NCBI GenBank assembly: GCA_004764695.1
Contig: SMSO01000025.1
Location: 2,935,102 to 2,999,101, forward strand
DNA: 64,000 nt
Reading direction: 5' to 3'
Source of the DNA: Schizochytrium sp. TIO01
Taxonomy: Eukaryota > Sar > Bigyra > Thraustochytrida > Thraustochytriidae
Shown: one piece after another, positions 1 to 10,956 of the stretch
Layout: every line of letters starts with the position of its first letter
Position numbering within the stretch: the stretch's first letter is position 1
The notes under the pieces: model-generated
Seen by the model: the letters and a program-made list of their open reading frames with translations, nothing else
Databases searched by the model: none
What the model was told of the DNA's origin: nothing
Made by a program: the position numbers and the translations under genes

Positions 1-437
1 ATAACTTTTTTCAATTTTTATTAAATCACGGTTCCAGCGGCGGAGGCCTAGCGCGACATAGAGGCTACGCATAGGCCTGCGAGTGGTATATGTTTTCCGC
101 GGAATGAGATGCAAGAACGAACACGATGATGCGACGAGGAAATGTCGGGACAGAAGCAGTGTAAGGAAGCGATCGATGAGATGGAAAAGCAAACAAACCT
201 GCGACACACCACCCTCACTAAGAAGAGGGCCGAGTCTCTCCATGCCGCATTTCGCAAACACGGGACGCCTTCCTTTCAAAGAAACACGCTAAAGAGGGAA
301 AAGCTAAGCACCCGCAACTGCGCTTTGTCCCCCTACGGCGAAGCACGAACGGATCGAAGGGCTCCTTTTGGCTCAAGTCCCTCCGCAAACCAAATCAAAG
401 CAGAGACAAATAAATACTCACCAAGAAAGGAAAGTAC

Positions 438-438
<1 letters not shown>

Positions 439-501
<63 letters not shown>

Positions 502-560
502 AAATGAAAAGGAAGAAAATGAAAAGGAAGAAAAGGAAAAGAAAGAAAAGGAAAAGAAAG
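439..560. repeat. (GAAA)n polypurine microsatellite
   Basis: Perfect AAAG units run from about 439 to 504 and decay into GGAAGAAAATGAAAA-type units to about 560. The whole tract is purine on the plus strand, so an H-DNA (triplex) structure is conceivable. Lysine/glutamate frames across it are artefacts. Confidence 0.95.
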
Positions 561-3500
561 CACCATCACAGCAGGAATATGGATCATACGCCCGACGAAC
601 TCGGAGTGCACCGGCTCACTAAGGTGCAAAGTAGAAGATATTAGGATTGCGCAGACACAAGACAGAGCGCCCGCCGTCAGCTACGGCAAAAGCCGCGCCT
701 AAGATCCTGGGAGACGCCTCAGGCAGCGTCGGCGCCCTGGCAGAGGCAGGATTCGTCTCCCTGCGACGGGTCTTGATCGTTGAACTCAGTTGAGCGTGCA
801 TTGATTGCTTGCTTTTTTTAATTCATTCTTATTCTATTTTTTTAAAATTCTTTTTTAGAGTGTGTTTTCACGCACTTGCTTTTTGTCTGTCTGTCTGACA
901 GACTGCGGCTTTGGTTGCAGAGAACTGCAGACAAGACAGAACAGAGGCGCAGCTTTTGCGCAGGCACAGCTGAGTGAAGAAACATCGCCATCACGAGGCA
1001 GGAAACACTGGTCGGCTGACGATGGGCTGGCTGGTTTCGCAAACTATGCTGCAGGAATAATATAGGGGAAGGGGCCACCTGCACGTGCTTTCCTCACTCC
1101 GATACCCATGAGGATGAGTTTTGTTCAGTGCGCAAGGTTGGATCTTTTTCATGGAATGTCCCAGGTTTTGTTGTAGCGGTATCTTTGTAGAGACCCTGGA
1201 AAAGGAGCTCCCTGGTGAAGAATGAAATGAATGATTCAATACAACCGCAGGGCAATTTGCTAGTAGCGAGTGCTTAAATTTACCCTCGATTGGAATTGAA
1301 AGAACAAATTGCACCTGCCAGTGACCTGTGTTTTCGTATCCAACTTCTGTGGATCGCCTGAGATTGCTGAGTTTTCTTTCTTTCTCTCTTTACTTCTTTT
1401 ATTATTTTAAATGGATTATAGATGACATGTAGTACGTAGATCAGAAAAGCATATTCGAATTTGACTAGTTACCTCTGGAAGCTTGCCGAGCTATCATTTC
1501 AAAGAGAACTAATCGATGATTTTGAGTTCATTAAGTGCGAAGGATTCTGATTAGTTCAAGAGCTCGCACCAAGAGACATAAGATTCGAAAATATAGCTTC
1601 AGGTTGAATCGAGATTTCAATTACAGCATTAATGCAAAAGAATCACATAAAACTGCAGTATATGAACGATCACCTTATGAATTGTCCTTGAGACATTCGC
1701 CAATGCCACCAACATTTACTCTTTAGCTAGAGTTAAACATTAAAAAAAATTGTACTATGATATTTATTCACGACACATGCAGAAGACATTAAAACCGCCC
1801 ACATAGGTGACAAGACAATTGTGTCCTTGCAAGAATTACTCTATTTAACCGACCATTTACTTGCCTGTCAGGTGAAGTGGGGAAAACAAGTCCCTTTACA
1901 CAATCAATTCGGGGGACTTACATTTCAATCACATCCAGAAACGTAGCTAGAAACTTGAACTCATGAGGTTCTTGAAATGTCCCATTGGTAGAGCATCTGT
2001 GGAGGGTTGAATTCAGGAAAGTCTGCTCCTGTGCCTTTTCGTAGCACTCTGTAGATGCGAACTTCTTATATCGAGAACCAAAACGAGTGGGAACGACAAT
2101 AGGAACGGCTAATAGCTAACAGGAAGCAAATGCAGCAGCCTCGTCATTAGCAAGTCCCAGAATTTAACTTTTACAAGCCAGTTTTTTTTCAACTTACACG
2201 GGCAGATTTCTTGATTTCACAGCTTAAGAACGCCCGCGCTAAGGCTGGCGTCCCCGGTAAATCGATTTGACAGTCCTTTCAATCCTTATCGAGCAGGCCC
2301 GAAGTGCGAGTGATGTGCTTTGCCGTATTGATCCATAATTACGACCCGTTCAAGATGGTTCCCAAACTTGATCTTTTCCTCTCTCGAGTCTGTTTGCAAA
2401 GTCACAAAAGTGCTACGAAGCACCTGGGAAACGGATTAACAGAAATGGTTGGTGTTAAAGTTAAAACTACTTTTTACTTTTACTTTTACTTTACTTTTCT
2501 TCTTTCTTGGAAATCTTTTTTTCATGGACCGTGGGCAAATGCGCAAGATTGCATTCATTCATTCCCTCTTTCAATCCGAAGTTTCCTCCTCAGGGAGCCT
2601 CAAACCGATTGCCACATAGCACACAGCCCGATCGCTGGATAGACCAATGGGTGAATGGATGGATGGATGGATGTGGAATTGATAAGTACATGCATACATG
2701 CATCATCGTCTATGCACGCGCATCGATCCTTCGACAGAGGTGCAGCATTTGCCCAGAATCTTTCAGGCCTCTTTCATAAACCTCGCTGCTTTACATTCAA
2801 TATCAGTGTATCTTTTAAGATACGATACTTGCACTTGAAAACAACTTGAACCAACCAACCACTGACTGGTCGCATTGGCAACTTGAGGTTTAGTAGTGTC
2901 TTGAAAACTCCAACCGGAGTTGGCAAACCTGCGCAAAGTGCCGCGCTCAGCGCGTTCAAGCTGGATCTCCGCTCGATCGTAAGCTACGTGCTGCCGACTT
3001 GGTGTAATGCTTCCAGGTTCCGCTTTCCCAGGTATCACATACAAAGTTCCACTGCTTCATCAATCAATGCCACTCTTCTTTTACAAGAACAAGAACAAGA
3101 GCCAAAAGCTCCTGAAAACCGACAGTGAAAAGCTCATTCATTCATTCTGCATTGTGATACTGCGCAAATACACTCCTATTGCAATTGCAATTAATTGCAA
3201 TAATCCGAGTGCGAAGAAAGCGCTGCAGTCGAAGCGACGATCATTCATTCATTCACCCATTCATTCACCCCATCGACAGAGTGCGAAGAGATCTTCGTCC
3301 GCGCTGCGACTGGGCAACTCACTCCCACGGGGGGCGATGGACCCCTTCTCTCGTGGCATTTCTCTGCGCAGCTCTGTCGCCTGAGCAAAACGACCCTCTG
3401 CTGAAGTCGAAGTGGCGCCAATTGCATTCTCTCCGTCCTTTTTTTGCAGTCAGTGTCTTCTTTTGGCCCATCTTCTTCGCCGTCCTTCTCTCAATATCGC

Positions 3501-5564
3501 ACCTTTCCTCTCAGGCTTTCTTGGTAAACTATTATTACTATTATGAGCTAAATTAAAGAAACTAAAACTATACTCATCAGGAAAAACCTTTTGCGACTTT
3601 TTATAGATAGATAAAATGATACCTCTCTATAATCCCATAAGCGCCTAACGACGCCTACGTAGCTAGCAATAGGAAGCACGTCCTACGGGACCCTAGCTAC
3701 TGCTAGCGTCTACGTAGCACTACTTACCAGCAGTGCTACTCCGTCTGATCCAAGCGCCCTCTCTCTGAAGCGCGTAATGCGCGCCGCGAGCAGGAGGGAC
3801 GGACCGCAATGGTCCCACAGCGCCTCTCTATGCCAAGAGTTCTTCCTTCCTTCCTTCCTTTCTTTCTTGGCTCTTAGCTCTTCGCTTTGAGCTCTTTCCT
3901 CTTTTCTTCTCTGTTTCCGTCGCGGTCCTTTGTTGCAGTCGAGTTCAAGAATTGGTTTGGACTCTGGGTCTGCGCGGCTGGAAGCGAAAGAAGGCCGCAG
4001 AGAAGAGCAGGAGCGGCGCCGAGGGAGCGGAAAGGCCAATCAATTCCTCTGCTGCTCTGAAGATGGAAGCCATCCATAGATTGAAAGAAAGCAGGCCGGG
4101 AAGAAAGAAGGGCGCAATCAGATTCGCCCGTCGCCGCTTCCTTTCTTCTCGATCGAGCTAAGTTGATAAGAACAGCACTATGTTTACTTCCACTTTCTAA
4201 GTTTTTAATTTTTTGCTTTTTAATTTTTTTAATTAATCGAAATAGAATGAAGACAAGATATAATGAAATTATTAAATTAGAAAAGAAGCTGCCTTGTGAC
4301 TCATATATATCCGCAAATAGAAAGAAAGAAAGAAAGAAAGAAGCTCCTCCCTTCCTTCCACTTGCCTGCTTTCTTCCGCCAGAGCAGAGACACACTGTCT
4401 CTTTCCCAACCTCCCTTACTCCTCCTTTTTTTCACAATGACCAGAAACTTCTTCAAGGCTCGAAAGATCGACGGCACCCAAAGCTCTCTGCTCTTCTCTT
4501 CTCAAAGCCTGCGCCGCCAAGCAAGGAGCTGCCTGCATATCGATGTACTATCTGATTTGATTTCACCTGATCTGCCCGCTTCTGCCTCTTTCAACCTCAG
4601 TTTCTCTCTATCTTTCCTTCGCAGTCGTCCGTCGTTCTTTTCGCCTCTGCTGTTCTATTTGTCGAGGCTTCCGTTCCTTCTCCTCGCCGTTCTGTTCTCC
4701 TTTCCATCCCTCGGCGGAGGAGGAACGCCTAATAAAAATGAGCAATTGATTGATGATTTATCATACAGAAGGAGAGAGAGAGTCCTCCTTCGCGAGGCAT
4801 CTCTGCCTGCGAGGCGCGAGCGGGGAACGGCGCGAGAAATCGCCTCGAGGACGGCGTCAGCGGCTGCGACCCCCACCCTCGCTGACGGCCTTTGCAGCGC
4901 TGGAGGCTCCGCCGCCCGCTCGTCTCGAGGCGCAGCGATGGATGCCGTGGTCTTTGCCTCTGCAGGTAACAAGTACTTTCTGAGAGGAACGCCTCTTGAG
5001 AGAACGCCTCTTGAGAGGAACGCCTCTTGAGAGAACGCGCAGAACGCTCTTAAAAAGAATAATAAAAGCGAAAAAAATTGCAGCATATCTATCTGCTCTT
5101 AAATGCAGCAGAGGATTCGTTAATCAGAGAGCTGCGACATTCTTCGGCCGTGGCTTCGGAAACACAGTTTCGAAATATGCGGAAGAGCCATAATACCTTC
5201 GAAATATGCGCAATCAATCAATCAATCGATCATCTCGAGTGGTCTGTCTGCACATGGCAACGCCCGATCTTGAGATCGCAACTCCTAATTTATCTGCGCT
5301 CCAGCTCGAGATTCCACAATCAGGCAACCAGTTCTGCACGTGCTCTTGAAATCGCCCTCTCTGTATTGGGATAACTTGGGATAAGCTTGCCAAGCTGAGA
5401 CTGACTGAGTCAATAAATGAGGACCCAACGATTCAAGATTCGCCAAATTAATTAACGGGAGCGCCTCTTCTTTGTAGGGGGCGGATCAACAGCCTCGTTT
5501 CTTCAAAGGCCTTTTGAAGACAAAGGGCGCTCTCAGATGACCATCGCAGGCTCCTACCTGCCAG

Positions 5565-5603
5565 CCAAAGCAAAGCAAAGCAAAGCAAAGCAAAGCAAAG
5601 CAT
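5565..5603. repeat. (CAAAG)n pentanucleotide repeat
   Basis: About seven and a half tandem CAAAG units. The same unit recurs as a short tract just upstream of glutamine synthetase (about 9791-9811). Confidence 0.9.
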
Positions 5604-5876
5604 CTCTTCGCAGATTTCCGACGGTTCGGGAGGACAGCCGAATGTCGGTACTGGATCAGTCTGACGCAGCGCCGGAGTTCCAAAGTGATTTTATGCGTCT
5701 GCTCTTGAAGAGCTCGAGGCAGTTGATCTTTCCACGCCATCGCGATTGCTTCGTGGGCAGGAGACGCAAAGGAATGCGCGATATCCATCATCACTATCAC
5801 TCACAAATATGACGGCTCTCCCAGAACCGCTACTAAGACCCTACCGGCCTTCCTAGGAGACCTGCGATAGGTGCAT

Positions 5877-5903
5877 ACAGACAGACAGACAGACAGACAG
5901 ACA
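5877..5903. repeat. (ACAG)n tetranucleotide repeat
   Basis: Nearly seven perfect ACAG units. Confidence 0.9.
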
Positions 5904-7038
5904 TACGTAACAGACTGATAGCAACTGAAGGGCTCTGGAGGAAGAAGGGGGAATTGAGAGAGAGACCCAAAGAGAAAGAAATGCGTGCGTACGCTCCCTC
6001 GTAGTGCTCGGTAGCTGGGCGCTAGGACTGCCAGGCGCTGCCTGTTTTAGAATATATCATGATATATGTATATATTTATTTATATAGATCCCTGTATCTA
6101 CGAAAGAGCGGCACGAGCTGCGCAAATCTACCTTCTCAGAGCTGCGTCAGGAGTGTGCGACGTTGTTATGTAAAGTAGTGAAAAGAGGCCCACGAGCGAA
6201 GGATTAGTCAAAGAAAAGCTCGTCAAGAGGAGGCGCTTTGAAGCACTTTTGGAGTAGATGCTGGTCAAGCCTTCGACGCGGTAGACTATTCTTATATACT
6301 TCGACCTACTGCCTGTTATCTGCAGCGTGTCTTCTGCCAGGCCATATCACGAGAACATTTTTTTATTCGTTTAAAGTAATAATAATAAAAGTTAGTTTTT
6401 TTGTTGTTTTTAGTTTGAGTGCTTGAGTGATCGTTCCCAATCTACATAAACTTCTATGCAATTGGAATATTAATACAGGAATAATATGGAGAGCTGTCTT
6501 TTACGCAGGTCTCATCACCCCACAACTGATACATTGTGGAAGGACGCACCTTTCCGCGAGCAAGATGGGTGCGACGAGGGCCGCTTTCGCGTTCCACTGA
6601 CGAGCCTGAGGAGTCTCCCTTTACATTAAGCCAGATATCTGCAGAACACTAGGACTTCAAAATTACTTGCTGCGAGCAGCCCTCTGTCTCTTAGCCTCCA
6701 CTGACTCTGCATTACCTCACCCTTCGCTAGGGTGAACTAGGGGATTCAAACTTAGAAACTGTGTCATGTGGAGACAGAGCTGATTGGACTTGAGGGGAAA
6801 TACCTCAGAGGACCTAGAGAGGAAGGGCTTGAAACCCACACTCTGTGGGCCGTCTATGCGGTCTCGTTAGTAGGCAGCGGGCAAACGCCTTGTGAGGGCG
6901 CGAGCAGTCTGAGCCCAGTGGAGGCCTCGAAGGGGGACGAGACTGAACGAAGCAGTCCCCGAACCTGGAACCTGGGGAAGATGAACGATGATCGCAGAAA
7001 AAGAGAGAGTAGTGCTAAATGAAAATGAATAGATAGTC

Positions 7039-7203
7039 TTTTTGTTTGTTTGTTTGTTTGTTTGTTTGTTTGTTTGTTTGTTTGTTTGTTTGTTTGTTTG
7101 TTTGTTTGTTTGTTTGTTTGTTTGTTTGTTTGTTTGTTTGTTTGTTTGTTTGTTTGTTTGTTTGTTTGTTTGTTTGTTTGTTTGTTTGTTTGTTTGTTTG
7201 TTG
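7039..7203. repeat. (TTTG)41 tetranucleotide array
   Basis: About 165 bases of uninterrupted TTTG, roughly 41 units, the longest perfect microsatellite in the window. It is open in several frames (Phe-Val-Cys-Leu or Lys-Gln-Thr-Asn repeats) but has no coding logic. The purity suggests recent expansion, and the assembled length may differ from the true length. Confidence 0.97.
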
Positions 7204-7340
7204 TTGAGATCAAGAACTCGAAGAACTTGAAAGTATCGATCACTGACTCGAGTGACGATGCCTCCTTCCCTTCAACAACTATGACAATCGAAGCTTTGAG
7301 TGATTTCGACAAAGAAGACTCGTGCTCGCTTTTCAGGCAC

Positions 7341-7410
7341 GCAAGCAAGCAAGCAAGCAAGCAAGGAAGCAAATACACAGAAGAAGAAGAAGAAGAAGAA
7401 GAAGAAGAAG
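7341..7410. repeat. adjacent (AAGC)n and (GAA)n tracts
   Basis: AAGC units at 7341-7370 are followed within about 10 bases by about ten GAA units (7379-7410). Confidence 0.93.
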
Positions 7411-7506
7411 GGTCGAAGTGGAGGGAGGGAATAGGGGGAAGAAAGCGAAGAAGGCGCGTCCGTGGAGGATCCATCGTTGGCAGGCGTCGGAAACAACAGA
7501 CAGACA

Positions 7507-7554
7507 GAGACTTTTTCTCTCTTTCTCTCTTTCTCTCTTTCTCTCTTTCTCTCA
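7507..7554. repeat. CTCTCTTT pyrimidine tract
   Basis: Repeated TTTCTCTC octamers form an almost pure pyrimidine run. Confidence 0.9.
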
Positions 7555-7720
7555 GCCGATTCTGTTTTCGTGGATACATAAATGGGCGCTCAGGAGATAC
7601 TTTGGAACAGGAGAGGATGAAGAGAACGCTGATTCGACCCTTTTTGCACAAGTCTGAGCTCTGATTGGTAGGAAGATGCGCACATAGACAGAACGGTACG
7701 GCATTGTGCAGAAACCCCTA

Positions 7721-7775
7721 ATTAACAAACAAACAAACAAATAAATAAGCAAACAAATCAAACAAACAACAACTC
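7721..7775. repeat. AAAC/AAAT compound microsatellite
   Basis: Tandem AAAC units interrupted by AAAT and AAGC variants. Confidence 0.88.
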
Positions 7776-8217
7776 GAGTTCCCCCCCTCCTGCTCGTTGC
7801 TCTTTCTTTGCATGAGTACATACGTGCAAAGTAAATAAAAATAAAATTAGAATGAAGCACTTTTCCAGCCTATTTTAAAAGCTTAATCTAAAGAGAAAAC
7901 TTGATGATAAAAGTAAGTTCTTTGGCTAAGCACTCTTTCTCCTCGAAAGATCTTCTTAGAAAAGGAAACACAAGTTTACTACTAATAGTAGTCAGCTAGG
8001 CTTTGAAGGAAGCGGTCGTTGGTTTTTAGAAAAAGAAAGGAAAGAGATGTGGATCTTTCCGCGATGGCGGAATTGAGGCCATTCTTGAAGCAAAAAGCAC
8101 AGAAAAGTAATCAAGAATCTTCAAGTTAGGCCTCGAACAAGCGAGTTGAAAGCAGAGCAGAGCAGACTCATAGACAGCGACAGAGACATGGCTGATAAGC
8201 TTGCGCCGCTGTGCCAT

Positions 8218-8252
8218 GGCTTGGCTTGGCTTGGTTGGCTTGGCTTGGCTTC
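8218..8252. repeat. (GGCTT)n pentanucleotide repeat
   Basis: About seven GGCTT units, one degenerate. The same unit recurs at 36069-36103 in another gene-poor island. Confidence 0.88.
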
Positions 8253-9219
8253 TCCCGAACTGGACAGACATAGACGCTACACGCCCCTTTCTGAGCAGAG
8301 GCTTTACTATTCAATTATCAGGTCATTTTCTTTTCTTTTCTTTAAAGATATTTTATATTTTATAAAAAATGGTAATGGTATTTAAATAAATAAATGAACA
8401 AATAAGAAAACCTTCTTCTTCTTCTTCTCCCTCGCTCAAAGCGCAACCTTTCTTTTGAACCTTCGGATTCCTGTAAAAGACTGAGTGTTTTCGCTCTTTC
8501 TTTCGCCTTTCTTCCTGAGTGTAGCGTAGCTTTGATCATCGTAATGAGATCAGTGCCCTTTCGCTCTCTCTTGCACAAGCAGTCTCCCTGATCTACTAAG
8601 CAGTCAGTCAGTCAATCAATCAATTGGAATCACTTTTTCATTCCTGCTTTGGACTAATCGAAGATTCTTGGGTTCAAGGGGAAAAAAAATAATCTTTCAT
8701 TCATTCTTTTAAAATGCAACATTGATTGATTGCCAGATTAAGCCCAGAATTCTGAAGTCTTGAGCGCACGGGCCGCCAGGACTGGAGCGATAAGCGTGCT
8801 TAAAGCCCAGAAAGCATCGCTAAAGAGGGTGACTCGCCCCAATCACACCGAGAGAAGGAAACCTCCCAGCTACTCTGTAGAGAGGGAAAGAAAGGAGATT
8901 AAAGGCCGAAACATTTTAAAGTTTATCATTTTAAAGAGGAGAAAGAGAAAAGAAACAGAACTAAGCACGGAAGAAGAAGAAGAAGAAGAAAGAAAAATTC
9001 AAGATTGATAGATAGATAGGGATAGAAATAACCCCGCTGGAATCTGCGGCAGAGTAATTTTGGAGGAAAAGCGCGATGTCTGCGAAGGATACACAGCACT
9101 TGGAGCGAGTTTGGCTGACTCTTGATGGCGTGGGAGGGCTTAATTGGTGGGTATCTGGACGTAAGAAGGAGGTACTAGAGAAGAAGAAAATAAGGCTATA
9201 GCTGCAGAGCGCAGAAAAG

Positions 9220-9246
9220 ATATATATATATTATATATATATATAA
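9220..9246. repeat. (TA)n tract
   Basis: Alternating TA dinucleotides with one interruption, about 650 bases upstream of the glutamine synthetase start. Confidence 0.9.
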
Positions 9247-9699
9247 ATTTTTAACCATTCAACGAGGAAATGAAGTTCCTCGCATTTCCCCCTTACAACT
9301 TTTCAAGAGAAAGGAATTCTTGAAGAGAATGTTATTATTATTTTTTTTGAAGAGAAGAAGGGAAATAAAGAATTGTGAACTTAAAAGGAAAACGAACTCA
9401 CTCAGGACTTTCTCTTCTCCTTTCCGTGTCTTCGGAGTACTTTGTCTGCGTACTTTCTTTCCTTGAAGAAGAGACATTCATAATTGCGGTGCAAGGCAAA
9501 GCAAAGGTGCACGCCGGGACAGCGGGGTGCTCTCAGAGGGGCCTTCATTTGGCTGCTGAGTTCATTCGAGCGGCTGCTTTCGCTGCTATCGTGGATAGAG
9601 AAGTATTTTCTCTTGAAACGAAATAAATGTTTTCTTATTTGTTTGGTTTTCTTTTGATTCAGAATCATTAAAGGGAAAGTTTTTGCACTGTAGGTAATA

Positions 9700-9900
9700 A
9701 ATATCTTGGTAGAAAGAATGTAAAGTGAGTGAAGTAATGTAATGCAGTGTAATGCAGTGTAATGTAAAGTGGCGTCGTCGCTGCTGGCAAAAGAAGCAAA
9801 GCAAAGCAAAAGCAAACCTGCAACCTAAAGCAAACCCCAAACAAAGAAGCAGCCGCAGCAGCAGCAGCAGCAGCAGTCACAGTCCGATTCACTAAGTAAG
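9700..9900 (+). promoter_or_regulatory. glutamine synthetase 5' flank with direct repeats
   Basis: The 200 bases before the start codon contain a direct repeat of the 11-mer TAATGCAGTGT (about 9738-9762), a CAAAG-type purine stretch (about 9791-9811) and a (CAG)7 tract (9856-9876). The CAG and CAAAG parts probably lie in the 5' UTR. I can point to no specific TATA box, and a regulatory role is inferred only from position. Confidence 0.35.
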
Positions 9901-10956
9901 ATGCCCGACTACGTCCTCGCAGAGTACGTCTGGATTGACGCCTTCGGCGGCTACCGCTGCAAGACCAAGGTCGTGCACGGCAAGAAGACCGTCAAGCTCG
10001 CCGACCTCCCCTCGTGGAACTACGATGGATCCTCCACCGGCCAGGCCCCTGGTGAGGACTCCGAGGTGATTCTCGAGCCCCAGGCACTCTTTGCCGACCC
10101 CTTCCGCGGCGGCAACCACGTGCTCGTGCTCTGTGATACCTACACCCCCCAGGGCGAGCCCATCCCCACCAACACCCGTGCCCCTGCCAAGGCCATCTTC
10201 GACATGGACACTGAGCTTGAGCCGTGGTTCGGTATTGAGCAGGAGTACACCCTCTTCAAGGACGGCACTCCCCTCGGCTGGCCCAAGTCCAAGGCACGCG
10301 CCTTCGGTGGACCCACCGTGCAGCTCGGCTACCCCGGACCCCAGGGCCCCTACTACTGCGCTGCCGGTGCTGATGTTGCCTTCGGCCGTGAGATCATTGA
10401 GGAGCACCTCGCTGCCTGCCTCGAGGCCGGCATCAACGTCTCTGGCATCAACGCCGAGGTCATGCCTGGCCAGTGGGAGTACCAGGTCGGCCCCTGCGTT
10501 GGCATTGACGCCGGCGACCACCACCACATGTCTCGCTACATCCTCAACCGTGTGTGCGAGAAGTACGAGGTCATTGCCTCCCTCGACCCCAAGCCCGTTC
10601 CCGGTGACTGGAACGGTGCTGGCTGCCACACCAACTTCTCCACCAAGCCCATGCGTGAGGAGAAGGACGGATACGAGAACTACATCGTCCCTGCCATTGA
10701 GCGTCTTGGCGAGAAGCACGCCGAGCACATCGCCGCTTACGGTGAGGGCAACGAGCTCCGTCTCACCGGCGCTCACGAGACTGCCTCTATTGACAAATTC
10801 TCCTGGGGTGTCGCCAACCGTGGCGCCTCTGTCCGTGTCGGTAACCAGACCAAGGAGGAGGGACGTGGATACCTCGAGGACCGTCGCCCGGCGTCCAACA
10901 TGGACCCGTACCGTGTGACCTCGATGATCTTCCACACCACCTCGATCGATGTGTAA
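9901..10956 (+). CDS. glnA-like: glutamine synthetase, type II (GSII), 351 aa
   Basis: ATP-dependent ligation of ammonium to glutamate, the main entry of inorganic nitrogen into amino acids. The frame is intact from ATG to TAA. It shows the GSII hallmarks: the N-terminal beta-grasp region with [12 protein letters not shown] near residues 40-50, the Mg-binding FGIEQEYT motif near 115-122, the NGAG-type loop (as [14 protein letters not shown]) near 238-250, and the C-terminal [10 protein letters not shown] segment. The length fits cytosolic eukaryotic GSII (about 350-370 aa). No transit peptide is visible, so a cytosolic location is inferred. Codon use is strikingly biased toward C-ending codons (GCC, CTC, AAC), unlike most neighbours and as expected for a highly expressed gene. 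No intron interrupts it. Confidence 0.98.
   Translation: MPDYVLAEYVWIDAFGGYRCKTKVVHGKKTVKLADLPSWNYDGSSTGQAPGEDSEVILEPQALFADPFRGGNHVLVLCDTYTPQGEPIPTNTRAPAKAIFDMDTELEPWFGIEQEYTLFKDGTPLGWPKSKARAFGGPTVQLGYPGPQGPYYCAAGADVAFGREIIEEHLAACLEAGINVSGINAEVMPGQWEYQVGPCVGIDAGDHHHMSRYILNRVCEKYEVIASLDPKPVPGDWNGAGCHTNFSTKPMREEKDGYENYIVPAIERLGEKHAEHIAAYGEGNELRLTGAHETASIDKFSWGVANRGASVRVGNQTKEEGRGYLEDRRPASNMDPYRVTSMIFHTTSIDV

Larger units (their letters stand above)
1..9900. other. gene-free, microsatellite-rich island upstream of glutamine synthetase
   Basis: No reading frame here has protein-like composition together with an ATG start. The frames present are short, often begin at GTG/TTG or translate simple repeats. 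The stretch holds many tri- to pentanucleotide tracts, the longest of which are listed separately. It also holds short runs such as GGAT at about 2658-2672, ATTC at about 3241-3270, CTT at about 8411-8426 and GAA at about 8969-8990. I recognised no tRNA, rRNA or transposase. Exons of a heavily spliced or noncoding gene cannot be excluded without transcript data. Confidence 0.6.

Noticed and set aside
4296-5086. Overlapping frames of 244 and 143 codons on opposite strands
   Set aside because: Low-complexity Ser/Phe/Leu or Arg/Ala composition from pyrimidine-rich DNA; neither resembles a family.
6854-7664. Frames of 204-265 codons across the TTTG array
   Set aside because: Most of their length is translated microsatellite (Phe-Val-Cys-Leu, Lys-Gln-Thr-Asn, poly-Glu, poly-Ser), with no conserved flank.
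9892-10935. Long minus-strand frame (about 347 codons) opposite glutamine synthetase
   Set aside because: It exists because strong C-ending codon bias in the sense gene removes antisense stops. It begins inside the final codons of the sense gene and has no family features.
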